Below, one piece after another: positions 11,306 through 26,182 of a stretch of DNA of 34,030 bases (its first letter is position 1; every line of letters begins with the position of its first letter). The notes under the pieces are model-generated. The model did no database searches, had not been told where the DNA came from, and saw nothing but the letters and a program-made list of their open reading frames with translations. The DNA is taken from positions 473,974 through 508,003 of the forward strand of contig NW_014577140.1 in assembly GCF_000485595.1 (NCBI RefSeq), written 5' to 3'. The position numbers and the translations under genes were made by a program. This DNA comes from Priapulus caudatus (taxonomy: Eukaryota > Priapulida > Priapulimorpha > Priapulimorphida > Priapulidae).

Positions 11306-12394
11306 CTGAAAGGCGCAAATATAAAGCACAGGTTATTTATGAAATTGCAAACGTCTGAATATTCACATTACAAAAAAAAAAAAAAATCATTTTTTGCAGG
11401 GGGTTTCTTTGACCTTCTTTGAATAAAAAACAGATAATAACACAACTTGGATATCAAGTTTGAGTTGATGTGTAGTATTAACATGGTGGATTAGGGGTAT
11501 GTATACCCACTGGGAAATTTGGAAATGTGAGTATGGTACTACTACTAATTCAAAATGGTACAACTGCCTGTTTGTTAGACTACATTATACAAATATCTGA
11601 CATAAATTGTATAAAATATACAATAAATCTAAGGTAGAGCGATCCGCACGACACACACATCGTAACGGGGTAGAATGTGTCCCCTTCTGAGCCCTGCTAC
11701 AGCCAAAATCGATCGGTCATAAGCAGATTGTAAAAGTCATACGCTAAAGCACAAATCAGTAGGGTTGGCAGGTATCTATCAAAAATAAAAATTGTTGACC
11801 ACTGACATTACATTGCATTCTTTTGTTAAATTGTTGGTCCTTAACCTCGTAACGGTAACTCATCAGTCTAAAAATGACAAAACTTCATTGACTTAGACTA
11901 GCAAGCAGTTTTTAATTCCATTGGCCAGAATTTATTGATCTAGAAGTACGGTACAGTTCTGAAATCGCACAGGCAATATTATTAAGTTGGGCCCAACAAT
12001 TCAGCGCCTATATTTATTTTTCAAATCACCATTTCTCACAATGATTAGGCCCAAGTAACATTTACACCCAAACAGGATTTTGAAGTTATTGGACACAGGC
12101 ACTTGGAACATCTCAATAAAAAAAAAAGGTAAATAAACACAAAATGTATTTACTACCAGTCTTAATGTTTCTCTACTCTATTTCGCCTATAATCACCTGT
12201 AAATGCCAATCAAATGCTCATCTGCAACACACAAGTACACCGCACGCTAGCTGCTGCACACTGACACATAAATATATAGCAGGTAGGAAAGCATGCTGCC
12301 AAAATTCGCTCGCCGCTCGCTTGATTTTACACGAATACAACACAAACATTCAACCATTCTACTCCAACTTTGTTTCTATTTGAAGGGAAGTGTT

Positions 12395-12412
12395 CACTTG
12401 TTATAACAAGTG
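12395..12412. repeat. Perfect 18-base palindrome
   Basis: CACTTGTTATAACAAGTG sits at the end of the left repeat module. The same CACTTGTT end reappears at 13358 and, inverted, at 13748, so it probably marks a module terminus or a junction of two inverted ends. Confidence 0.8.
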
Positions 12413-12604
12413 CCGAGGAGCGACAGCGCTCATCTAACGTCTACTGCGGTGATTCTGTGGTGGAGTGGTGGGATTCTAGTAAACCCTGTTAGTCCCAAAT
12501 GTGTTCACATACGCACCGAAACAGTGGAAGGCACAGGGATGGTATCAGGAAGCTTCTCAAAGGAATGTTCGTTGGGATCGTTATGAAAGTTGCCGCGAGA
12601 TGGC

Positions 12605-13109
12605 NNNNNNNNNNNNNNNNNNNNNNNNNNNNNNNNNNNNNNNNNNNNNNNNNNNNNNNNNNNNNNNNNNNNNNNNNNNNNNNNNNNNNNNNNNNNNNNN
12701 NNNNNNNNNNNNNNNNNNNNNNNNNNNNNNNNNNNNNNNNNNNNNNNNNNNNNNNNNNNNNNNNNNNNNNNNNNNNNNNNNNNNNNNNNNNNNNNNNNNN
12801 NNNNNNNNNNNNNNNNNNNNNNNNNNNNNNNNNNNNNNNNNNNNNNNNNNNNNNNNNNNNNNNNNNNNNNNNNNNNNNNNNNNNNNNNNNNNNNNNNNNN
12901 NNNNNNNNNNNNNNNNNNNNNNNNNNNNNNNNNNNNNNNNNNNNNNNNNNNNNNNNNNNNNNNNNNNNNNNNNNNNNNNNNNNNNNNNNNNNNNNNNNNN
13001 NNNNNNNNNNNNNNNNNNNNNNNNNNNNNNNNNNNNNNNNNNNNNNNNNNNNNNNNNNNNNNNNNNNNNNNNNNNNNNNNNNNNNNNNNNNNNNNNNNNN
13101 NNNNNNNNN
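12605..13109. other. Assembly gap (505 N)
   Basis: Unresolved bases. The flanks are repeat modules that continue as a long inverted repeat on the right, so the gap probably reflects a palindrome that failed to assemble. The stated size may not be the real size. Confidence 0.99.
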
Positions 13110-14004
13110 AACAAGTGTTAAAAAGCCCGATCATTTTGCGTTTTGTTGTTAAATGTTCTATAGCCCTGCGGCACCTTACACAGGCTATAGTACTAGAGCT
13201 AACCGCACGCTAGCTGCTGCACACTGACACATAAATATATAGCAGGTAGGAAAGCATGCTGCCAAAATTCGCTCGCCGCTCGCTTGATTTTACACGAATA
13301 CACCACAAACATTCAACCATTCTACTCCATCTTTGCTGCTATTTGAAGGGCAGTGTTCACTTGTTCTAAAAACATACTGTCTGTGTTCGTAACCAAGCTG
13401 TGTCACGCGAAATCACACAAAGCCTGACGAAATTCTCACATTCGCTCCCGTTGCGCAGTTTATGTAAATGGCTGTCGGAATCAGGAAACACCCACCGGCG
13501 CTCTTCGTGACCTCATTTTTGCGCCGCATTATTGCAACGCTCCACTGGCGGCTTTAACGAGGTTCGTACGGGAGTTGGAAAGCAGTGTGGTAGTTTCCCA
13601 AAATGCAGTGCGCCGCCTATAGCCCTGTACTTGCACTTGCAGCCATTTACATAAACTGCGCAACGGGAGAGAATGCAAGAATTTCGTCAGGATTTGTGTG
13701 ATTTCGCGTGACACAGCTCGGTTACGAACACAGACAGTATGTTTTTATAACAAGTGAACACTGCCCTTCAAATAGAAACAAAGATGGAGTAGAATGGTTG
13801 AATGTTTGTGATCTATTCGTGTGAAATCAAGCGAGCGTCGAGCGAATTTTGGCAGCACGCTTTCCTATTTGCTATATATTTATGTGTCAGTGTGGAGCAG
13901 CTAGCGTGCGGTTAGCTCTAGTACTATAGCCTGCGTAAGGTGCCGCAGGGCTATAGAACATTTAACAACAAAACGCAAAATGATCGGGCTTTTTAACACT
14001 TGTT
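13110..14004. repeat. Long inverted repeat, about 364-base arms
   Basis: Arm 13110-13473 is inverted at 13641-14004 around a spacer of about 167 bases. The left arm starts AACAAGTGTTAAAAAGCCCG and the right arm ends with its complement. Arms differ by scattered substitutions and small indels. Both carry the CTATAGTACTAGAGCT motif. The left end abuts the gap, so the repeat may continue there. Confidence 0.9.
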
Positions 14005-14211
14005 TATCTACATGGACATCTCACCTATCTTTTTGAACACTTTCCACAACACAGCCTATTACATTTCGGGTGACGTCACGCATGTACACAACATCATTTG
14101 AAAAACGAAACGCATAAATACATGGTGTAAAGTTGTAGAGTGTTCAAAAAGATAGGTGAGATGTCCCTGTAGACAAATAAGTGTTAAAAAGCCCGATCAT
14201 TTTGCGTTTTG
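13969..14211. repeat. Second inverted repeat, about 72-base arms
   Basis: 13969-14040 (from CAAAACGCAAAATGATCGGG to TTTTTGAACAC) is inverted at 14140-14211. The loop is about 99 bases. The arms overlap the end of the larger palindrome, so the terminal sequence AACAAGTGTTAAAAAGCCCG is present three times between 13110 and 14211. Confidence 0.88.
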
Positions 14212-14333
14212 TGAGCCATTTTTCGTGGAAGCATTGGGGGACAGGTGCAGTTACGAAACCTGGCATAAAATGTTCTATAGCCCTGCGGCAACTGTACGCG
14301 GGCTATACTACCGGTATACTCTATAGTACTAGA

Positions 14334-14642
14334 GCTCATAGGGTCTATGTAACTCAGGGTACTGCCAGAACGTACCCTGGTAACTATTTGATATGGTTAG
14401 GGTTAGGGTTAGGGAGTAGGCGTAGGCGACTCCCTAGACTTGTTAGTGGAGTAGACAAAGTACGGACCGGCATATTAGATAGTACCAGGGTACGTTCCGG
14501 TATACCGGACCGTATCCAGGGTACGTTCCGGCAGTACCCTGGGAGATAGCTCTAGTACTATAGCCCGCATACAGTGACTGCCGCAGTCACTATACGCGGG
14601 CTATAGTACTAGAGCTACCTGGGGGACATAGACCCTCTCAGC
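14334..14642. mobile_element. TTAGGG-bearing palindromic element, copy 1
   Basis: The ends are inverted (GCTCATAGGGTCTATGT with ACATAGACCCTCTCAGC). Inside are several opposed copies of CCAGGGTACG and CGTACCCTGG, a run of three TTAGGG units at 14397-14414, and GTAGGCGTAGGCGACTCCCTAGA. A second copy lies at 22206-22480 in the same orientation. Relative to it, copy 1 carries an extra 74-base hairpin at 14544-14617. No coding capacity. Confidence 0.8.
14544..14617. mobile_element. 74-base hairpin nested in the TTAGGG-bearing element
   Basis: A near-perfect palindrome running from TAGCTCTAGTACTATAGCCC to its complement. It is absent from the matching place in the copy at 22206-22480. CCTGGG flanks it on both sides (14538-14543 and 14618-14623), a likely target-site duplication. 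Its terminal motif AGCTCTAGTACTATAGCC recurs at 13185-13201 and 13913-13932, so it belongs to the same family as the neighbouring modules. Confidence 0.75.
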
Positions 14643-15444
14643 AGTACTATAGGAGTATAGGCTAGCGTGTGGTGTACTTGTGTGTTGCAGATGAGCATTT
14701 GACCGGCATTTACAGGTGATTATAGGCGAAATGGAGTAGAGAAACATTAAGACTTTGGTAGTAAATACATTTCGTGTTTATTTACCTTCTTTTTTTTGAG
14801 ACGTTCCAAGCGGCAAGTGCCTGTGTTAGCCTATTGGACTTTCGCAACTTGCCCGAGTGAATCGATTATTCGATATTTTCACTTCAACTAAAACTACCGT
14901 TATAGGGAGTAACTTACAAAATATTTTAGTGGTTTAACATTAATGACAATTATTTAACTTACTATTCTTTTATAATCATGGTGTCCTATTAATTATAAGC
15001 TACAATCACGTAAATTTCAGGTGATCAGAGTCAAAGTCCATAAAATTTCCGTAAGGATTTCATGTTCCGGAAGTATACTGGTACCTTCCAGAAGTGGCGA
15101 AATGTTGTACGACTGTATAATCTATTTTCCAAAAATAGCTAATAAACAAGAATTTTATTTACTAATAATTTTATCGCTATCTGTTATTAACATTTTCGCT
15201 TATATAAGACAATATATGCGTGTTTTAGGTTAACATTCATTTTATTCGTATCGCATTGTATTGCCTATTTAACCCATAATGCATAATAAATAATCAAAAT
15301 ATGCATGGAAATATTTTTCTAATTCTAATTGTCTTTTAAATTTGAGTAATCACAGTTAATAAATTAATGTGGGGGTGCTGAATAAATAACGGAGAACTCA
15401 GATATCAACGATACAGTTCGATACTCCCAAGAAATCGAGTAAAC

Positions 15445-20620
<5,176 letters not shown>

Positions 20621-21123
20621 ACACAGATGGCGTCGTATGTGTCTGTGATGCGTCATACGTGCCTACTTGGTGCCCGATTTTGACGTACTGTCTTAGTCTC
20701 CATATAAACAAACCATAACAGAAACGATGCGCTCTTGAGTTAGACATGCTTGTCAAATGGGTGCTTATTTATTTAATGAATATAAAAATTGGGTCAGTTT
20801 AGTAGGCACTTTTATGGACACAGCTTGAATATTGTTTGGTAATTGTTTAGGTTGTTAAGTTTTATAAGTAAGCGAGATAAGTGAGTATGAGCTGTTAACC
20901 ATCAAGGACTTGTAGGTAATAAGGTGACTCCATCTAGTGGTGAGAAAATGTCTAAACGAAGGTTTCCAGCAAGAGTATTTTTACCATTTTTGCAAACAAA
21001 GTTAACAGTACGAGTCTGTTTTTTGTGTTTTGCTAATGAACTGCTAAGTAACTGTTAGGAGGTGCAGTACAAAAAATCATTTTGGTTGTAGGTACCATGT
21101 AGTGCAGCAATCATCCAAGTGTA

Positions 21124-21129
21124 AATAAA
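21124..21129 (+). terminator. Probable NDUFS8 polyadenylation signal
   Basis: AATAAA, about 500 bases after the NDUFS8 stop and just before the complementary signal used by the convergent BOLA2 gene. Usage is inferred from position only. Confidence 0.5.
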
Positions 21130-21255
21130 ACTGTTGTGTTTACAAAAATAATACATTTGTTTTTAATTATTCACAGTTACACCAGGGACCATATCTTGTC
21201 TATAATAGAACAATAAAAAATATGTGCTGCCATAATTTGCTACTAATAACACAGC

Positions 21256-21261
21256 TTTATT
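21256..21261 (-). terminator. Probable BOLA2 polyadenylation signal
   Basis: TTTATT on the plus strand is AATAAA on the minus strand, about 263 bases after the BOLA2 stop. With the NDUFS8 signal at 21124 the two 3' UTRs would meet tail to tail with roughly 100 bases or less between cleavage points. Confidence 0.5.
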
Positions 21262-21523
21262 AGCTTATCAAAATGGAAAGGGCTAATGTATTGCAGTATA
21301 AGATTGACATATCATTTACATAAAAACTGCCACACAATTGCTTCACAGCTAACCATAAACCACATTTAAACTAATCCACACAAACAATGTCTAGGTGACC
21401 AGCACATGACCCTGGTAAAAAAATTTGAGGAATTTGTGATTGATATATAAAGCTATAGATTAAAGGATAGTTCTGCAACCAGGGTCATTTGCTACTTAGT
21501 GTGTGTACACGTAAATCTAGGGG

Positions 21524-22837
21524 TTAAGCAGACTGCTGTTTCTGCCACTGTTCCGGCGTGTAGGTCTTCTGAGAGAAGGCGTGGATCGTTTTGAGTTCCT
21601 CTGCCAGACATGTGTTTACCAACCTTGACAGGAAGAATTATAATGTTCGATTTTATTTACTCAACTCCATTATGAATTAGGCAAAATCCATGTAAAATTC
21701 CAAATGTTGACTATTTTTAACCATAAATTTACACATACACAAATACGTACATATAATAAACATATATTCATACTCTGATATCACTTGTTTGACTAAGCTT
21801 ACTCAAACTATGCCTATAAACTGCCCATGAGATATTGCTTACAAGTTGATGGTAACCAACAGGAATGTGGGAGTGTAACAGAAAACTTGCACGGTATACA
21901 GTTTAGTATGGTAGTCTATGTCCTTACCTGTGTCGCTGCAGTAGAGGCTTTCCTTCAAATTTGTTAGAGACAATGACCAGTTCAAATGCTGCACCGCAGT
22001 GGTTTGGTGATGTATCCTCAACATTCTACAAGAGATTAACAATAGGGACATGGTGGATAATAGTAAATACATCACATTTTACATGGTTTCTCACAAGCCT
22101 TTCCACGTTTAAACTTCCATGATTAAATTTAGAACGGATTTATTTACATGACTCAATAACAAATAAACATTCTAGCTCTAGCACTATAAGTATAGCAGGC
22201 CTTGGGCTCATAGGGTCTATGTCGATCCCCCAGGGTACTGCCAGAACGTACCCTGGTAACTATCTGATATGGTTAGGGTTAGGATTAGGGAGTAGGCGTA
22301 GGCGACTCCCTAGACTCGTTAGTGGAGAAGGTGAGGTACGGTCCGGCATATTAGATAGTACCAGCAGAGCATATTAATCACGTAGATTTATATGCTCTGG
22401 TACCAGAGTACGTTCCGGTATACCAGTCGGTACCCAGGGTACATTCCGGCGGTACCCTGGGGTACATAGACTCCCTCAGCAGAACTTGGGGTAAAGAAGT
22501 AGAAGAGAACTGGTTGTTGTTTTAGGCGGTGCGGATTGTAATGTAGATTGTAAGCTATAGCCGTATAGGCCTACCCTATGTTTTGGATGTGTTCCTTGAT
22601 AATTACTTCAATACTAGTCTAATCAAATATATAAAAATAAGTAAGAAACTACTCCATAGATCGTGATGTCTGATGATCGTGATCATATTCATAATGATCT
22701 GATCACTCGGCATTGAATAAAAACACATTTTGTTTTCATTCAATTTATTAATTAATCAGCATAACGTAACTCACAATATATGTTGGTTCTAGTTCTTTGC
22801 TAAGCTTATCTTTGAGAGAGTCCGCTGTGATCGACAT
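21524..22837 (-). CDS. BOLA2: BolA-like protein 2, complete, 3 exons
   Basis: BOLA2 is a small cytosolic partner of monothiol glutaredoxin GLRX3. Together they bridge [2Fe-2S] clusters used in cytosolic Fe-S assembly and iron sensing. Coding order is 22775-22837, 21928-22025 and 21524-21623, with GT-AG junctions and consistent phases. The product has 86 residues, the same length as human BOLA2. It starts MSITADSLKDKLSKELEPTY and has NVEDTSPNHC, the core FELVIVSNKFEGKPLLQRHR and LVNTCLAEELKTIHAFSQK. The two cluster-ligand positions are kept: Cys31 and the invariant His68 of the HAF motif. The second Cys of the vertebrate RCSCSF stretch is Ala here. Intron 1 contains the TTAGGG-bearing element copy 2. 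It is transcribed divergently from the dehydratase gene starting at 23384 and convergently with NDUFS8. Confidence 0.96.
22206..22480. mobile_element. TTAGGG-bearing palindromic element, copy 2 (BOLA2 intron 1)
   Basis: It matches 14334-14642 along its length: the same GGGTCTATGT and ACATAGAC termini, the CAGAACGTACCCTGGTAACT block, two to three TTAGGG-like units at 22271-22287 and the GGCGTAGGCGACTCCCTAGA block. It lacks the 74-base hairpin of copy 1 and instead carries its own 35-base hairpin at 22365-22399. Confidence 0.82.
22365..22399. mobile_element. 35-base hairpin insertion flanked by GTACCAG
   Basis: A short palindrome from CAGAGCATAT to ATATGCTCTG. It lies between two GTACCAG copies (22358-22364 and 22400-22406), while the other element copy has a single GTACCAGG at this place. 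It is best read as a tiny insertion with a 7-base duplication. Confidence 0.7.
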
Positions 22838-23172
22838 TTTAGTTGAGTTTCCGTAAGTGCCTGATTGATGACAAATACGTTATATCTATGGTTATATGAT
22901 ACGATCTCCCAAAAACTCGTAAAAATCGACGATCACCGTGACCGATTCAGCGACACCTTGCGATAGAAAATTTATTTATTCGCATCAGCGACACCATGTG
23001 GCAGGATATGGCAGGGACCACAGAAACTATGCTTGAAAATGAGAGAGATCTTTATCATGCTAATATCAAACTAGTATATTATTTCTGTCATACTCAGTAT
23101 GTACGATGCAGTACAACGTTATTAGTGCAAAGGACCTCATCCATATCTAATGTGCACACATGGTTTATTATA

Positions 23173-23218
23173 GATTCAACGAGTGAATAAAAAACCGTTT
23201 TTACTCACTCGTAGAATC
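23173..23218. repeat. Imperfect hairpin
   Basis: GATTCAACGAGTGAATAAAA pairs with TTTTTACTCACTCGTAGAATC through roughly 20 base pairs with two mismatches and a very short loop. It could be a small inverted-repeat insertion. The small loop is a poor fit to a microRNA precursor. Confidence 0.6.
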
Positions 23219-23231
23219 ACTGTCAGTAGAA

Positions 23232-23295
23232 CTTAGAAGCAAAGATCGTAGAGTGAACGGATAGCCTACGGCACTCTAGAATCTTTGCTTAGAAG
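23232..23295. repeat. Hairpin of about 64 bases, precursor-like
   Basis: AGCAAAGAT and TAGAGTG pair with CACTCTA and ATCTTTGCT, separated by a 2-by-2 internal loop, with further partial pairing outside (CTTAGAA with TTAGAAG). The terminal loop is about 16 bases. Size and shape resemble a small-RNA precursor, but no known microRNA seed was recognised. Confidence 0.5.
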
Positions 23296-23383
23296 TGGCT
23301 TAGGAACACAGTCCTCTACCTCTAGTACGGTAGGTACTGGGAGTTTCGTTAGTTTTGCTTAGGGAAATTGTTTCATCATCTAT

Positions 23384-25870
23384 ATGGAGCCGTTAACATA
23401 TTCAGCTATTGTTAGTGCCCAAGACCGTTATCATGCCCTGGTAAACCCAAGTCCATTGATGTTACTGAATGTAAACATACCTGACACAAAGGTACAGTGC
23501 AGTCAGTAGTGTACCAATACAGTAGTTTGTGGCATAATGGCATTGAAATGCTGAGGCTACTCTAGCTATCTGTAGTATAGGCCAGCCTAGAGTAGAATCA
23601 GATAATAAAAATTATACAGCCCCTACTCTATGGTTAACAATAATCTGCCTTCATTCGCTTTACATTATGATTTATGGCCCACCAATATCCGTACATCTGC
23701 ATCGGTGATTTTTTGTTCATGATATTTTGCAAGACAGTTTGCCCCATGCAGTCTAAGAAAACAGTGCCTGATTATAGAGAATGTTTTTATATTGATACAA
23801 TTTGACAGGTGTATTAATTACCTTTATCTAGATTTACCTAAAACTTGAAAACCTACAAGCGATCGGCTCATTTAAATTGCGTGGGGCAATCAATGCCATA
23901 TGCAAGCTTACACCTGAGCAAAAGAGAGAAGGTGTTTGGACAGCTAGCAAAGGCAATTTTGCTCGAGGTAGGAGCTACATATATATTAGATACAATAATG
24001 TAACCCAAACCCAGAGAGGATAGGTTTCACCCTATCCTCTCTGGGTTTGGGTTACATTATTGTATCTACATATATATGTACTTGACAAAAACTGGCAATT
24101 TTTGCAATGAACTTAAATAGTTATAATTGTTTGAGAAATAATAATTAAAATGTTTATTTTATCTATTTTTTTAATGTCATCATGATTTTATAGCTGTTTT
24201 AATTTAGGACTTGCATGGGCATGTTCCCAGGAAAAGATTCCATGCAAGGTTGTGGTACCCCATTCTGCACCAGCTGCGAAAATCCAACCAGCGATAGACC
24301 TCGGAGTTGAAGTTATTAGGGTACCGGTATCAACTTTTTGTTATTCTTGCATTAGCACGTGGGCTTAACACATATCTTACAATAGTAATAACCTTAAATA
24401 CAGATCATATCATTGTTTTGGTCATAATTGAGTATACTCTGCACTTTACTCTCTTCTATGTCTGCTGTCCACTGACTGAGTACTACTGTGCAGGGTGTTA
24501 GCCACGAAAAAAAAAGTCAGGGAGTCTCACCATCTGAGCGAAGCGAGGATGCTGCGGGTGCGAAGCGCCCTAGGGGGAGGGCCTTACCTTAAAATGGAGG
24601 AAATGTAGTCTGAAATACCAAAAAGACAGGAATCTGATACATTATTTTATATTCTTATAAGCACTGTTGTCAGTTATATAACTATAAGGTGTATAATATA
24701 TAAAATTGGGCCACCCTCATGTCTCTATCAAATTTCATCTCCGTCTCGTCCAAGAATAGGTCGTCCAAAAGACGGGTAGACGGGTCTCTGGCTAACACAC
24801 TGTTACTGTGTACATGCTTCCCAGGTTTCGTTGGAAGAATGGATGGGAATCATTTTCGATGGAAATTTATGTGAACGTGTGACTGGTACCTTCATTCACC
24901 CCTCTTTTGCAACTGACTGCATAGCAGGTAAGCGCATACATTGAGCAATATCATGTACAGTTGTTGCCAGCCATGCAGCAGTATTCCACCCTTATTCTAA
25001 AACCTGTTAATCTCAACTTGAGATCTGTTTTCATTTCTGATTTGTTCAATGCAAAATGTCTCATTATATTCAGGTAATGGTGTTATTGGTCTGGAGATCT
25101 TGGACACGCTTCCTGAGGTGGATTCTATTGTGATACCATTCGGTGGCGGAGGCCTTACCCACGGCATTTCGACAGCCGTTAAGCACAGAAAGCCGGAGGT
25201 GCAAATCTATGCTGCAGAGGTGGAGGGTGCTGCTCCACTGAAGGCTTCCCTTTCTGAAGGGAACACTGTTTTCATCGACTGCCATCACAGCTTCGTAGAT
25301 GGTATGCTGTCTGCTTGCTTAGTTAACAGCAGGATCGTAATGCAATGTCCTTATACTGATATAACAGAACATGAAAAAATATGTATTGAGAGAAAATATT
25401 AAAATACGACAGAAATTTATTAAATACTTTAATTATTATGATTAAATTTTAAATATCAAATTAATTATTAATTATAATATAATGACATTATAATTTCAAT
25501 GTTAAAGTCATATTGTGGATGTGTGTCATGTCTGTTGTTATCATGTTCATTCAGACTGGTCATAAATATTAGCATGCAAATGTGCTTTTTCCTTTTAGGA
25601 ATCGGAAGTCGAACCGTTTCAGAGGAGATATTTCGAGAAGTCAGGAAGGTTGTGAAAGACTCCATAGTTGTTTCACCAAAGGAAGTCGCAGTTGCTCTGC
25701 GCTTACTGGTTGAAAACAGTCATGTGGTCGCCGAAGGAGCTGGGGCGGCATCTGTAGCAGCCGCCATGACAGGCATGGCAGGAAAAGGCAACATAGTGTG
25801 CATTGTAACTGGAGGCTGCATCGATACTGACGTCTTGGTAAAAATACTGCAAGGTGAACTGCCTTCGTGA
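23384..25870 (+). CDS. PLP-dependent threonine/serine dehydratase-like enzyme (fold type II), complete, 6 exons
   Basis: The family (threonine ammonia-lyase, serine dehydratase, serine racemase) deaminates or racemises hydroxy-amino acids using pyridoxal phosphate. Exons are 23384-23491, 23832-23967, 24208-24320, 24825-24927, 25074-25301 and 25599-25870, in phase, giving 319 residues. Exon 1 may end at 23470 instead, but 23491 gives the linker the family usually has. Visible motifs are KLENLQAIGSFKLRGA with the Schiff-base Lys at about 51, TASKGNFARG (the SxGN cofactor loop, with Lys at x) near 75-78, GTFIHPSF, GNGVIGLEIL, the phosphate-binding PFGGGGLTHG at 175-184, SFVDGIGSRT, VVAEGAGAASVAAA and IVTGGCID near the end. 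The short catalytic-domain-only length means there is no ACT regulatory domain. It looks closer to a group of bacterial-type threonine/serine dehydratases than to animal serine racemase. Substrate is not assignable. AATAAA at 26183-26188 is a likely poly(A) signal. A MITE lies in intron 3 and a perfect hairpin in intron 2. Confidence 0.92.
23988..24067. repeat. Perfect 37-base-pair hairpin in intron 2 of the dehydratase gene
   Basis: The arm 23988-24024 is matched exactly by 24031-24067 with a 6-base loop (TTTCAC). TACATATATAT stands on both outer sides, either as flanking duplication or as extra pairing. It begins only 20 bases after the splice donor of exon 23832-23967. It is likely a recent micro-MITE; a hairpin RNA is the alternative. 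Confidence 0.9.
24491..24802. mobile_element. 312-base hAT-like MITE in intron 3 of the dehydratase gene
   Basis: The left end CAGGGTGTTAGCCA and right end TGGCTAACACACTG are inverted with one mismatch. The flanks CTACTGTG (24483-24490) and TTACTGTG (24803-24810) make an 8-base duplication with one mismatch, the hAT size. It has no coding frame. Its right end is only 22 bases before exon 24825-24927, so the duplication forms part of the acceptor region. Confidence 0.88.
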
Positions 25871-26182
25871 GTGAGATATAAAGTATTTTTATAACATGAT
25901 AATGATTTTCAGTATTCTCTGTAGATCTAGGGCATAGTAAAACTTTATAATATTTCCATAATGCTAACAATACTGCCAGTGTCTTACACACAGTGGTGGC
26001 ATATGTTTACTAAGCCTTAGAAAGGTTACTTTGACTTGACTGTTTCACACTGATTTTTTGGTCAGAAAATATGAAAAATTACAATATGGAAAATATTTTT
26101 TAATGTAAGGGATAAAAATAGGTATATCTATTTCTGTAAGAACTAGATTTTACACATTGGTGCTGCTTTGATTATATCTGTA

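Larger units (their letters stand above)
12085..14840. mobile_element. Nested inverted-repeat element block, interrupted by an assembly gap
   Basis: The outer arms pair about 12085-12250 with about 14661-14840 as diverged inverted repeats, sharing CACAGGCACTTG, GTAAATACATTT and CAACACACAAGTACAC. Inside lies a second module that starts CGCACGCTAGCTGCTGCACA and runs to a CACTTGTT end. It occurs directly at 12241-12410 and 13205-13367 and inverted at about 13752-13914. An inner palindrome (13110-13473 with 13641-14004) and a further one (13969-14040 with 14140-14211) follow. No transposase is visible. Exact outer ends and target duplications could not be fixed. Confidence 0.75.
22838..23383. promoter_or_regulatory. 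Shared 5' region between BOLA2 and the dehydratase gene
   Basis: The two start codons are 546 bases apart and point away from each other, so this stretch must hold both promoters and 5' UTRs. No TATA box or CpG island stands out. It contains two hairpins (23173-23218 and 23232-23295). Confidence 0.5.

Noticed and set aside
12499-13213. Open frames of over 170 codons on both strands
   Set aside because: They consist almost entirely of undetermined bases in the gap.
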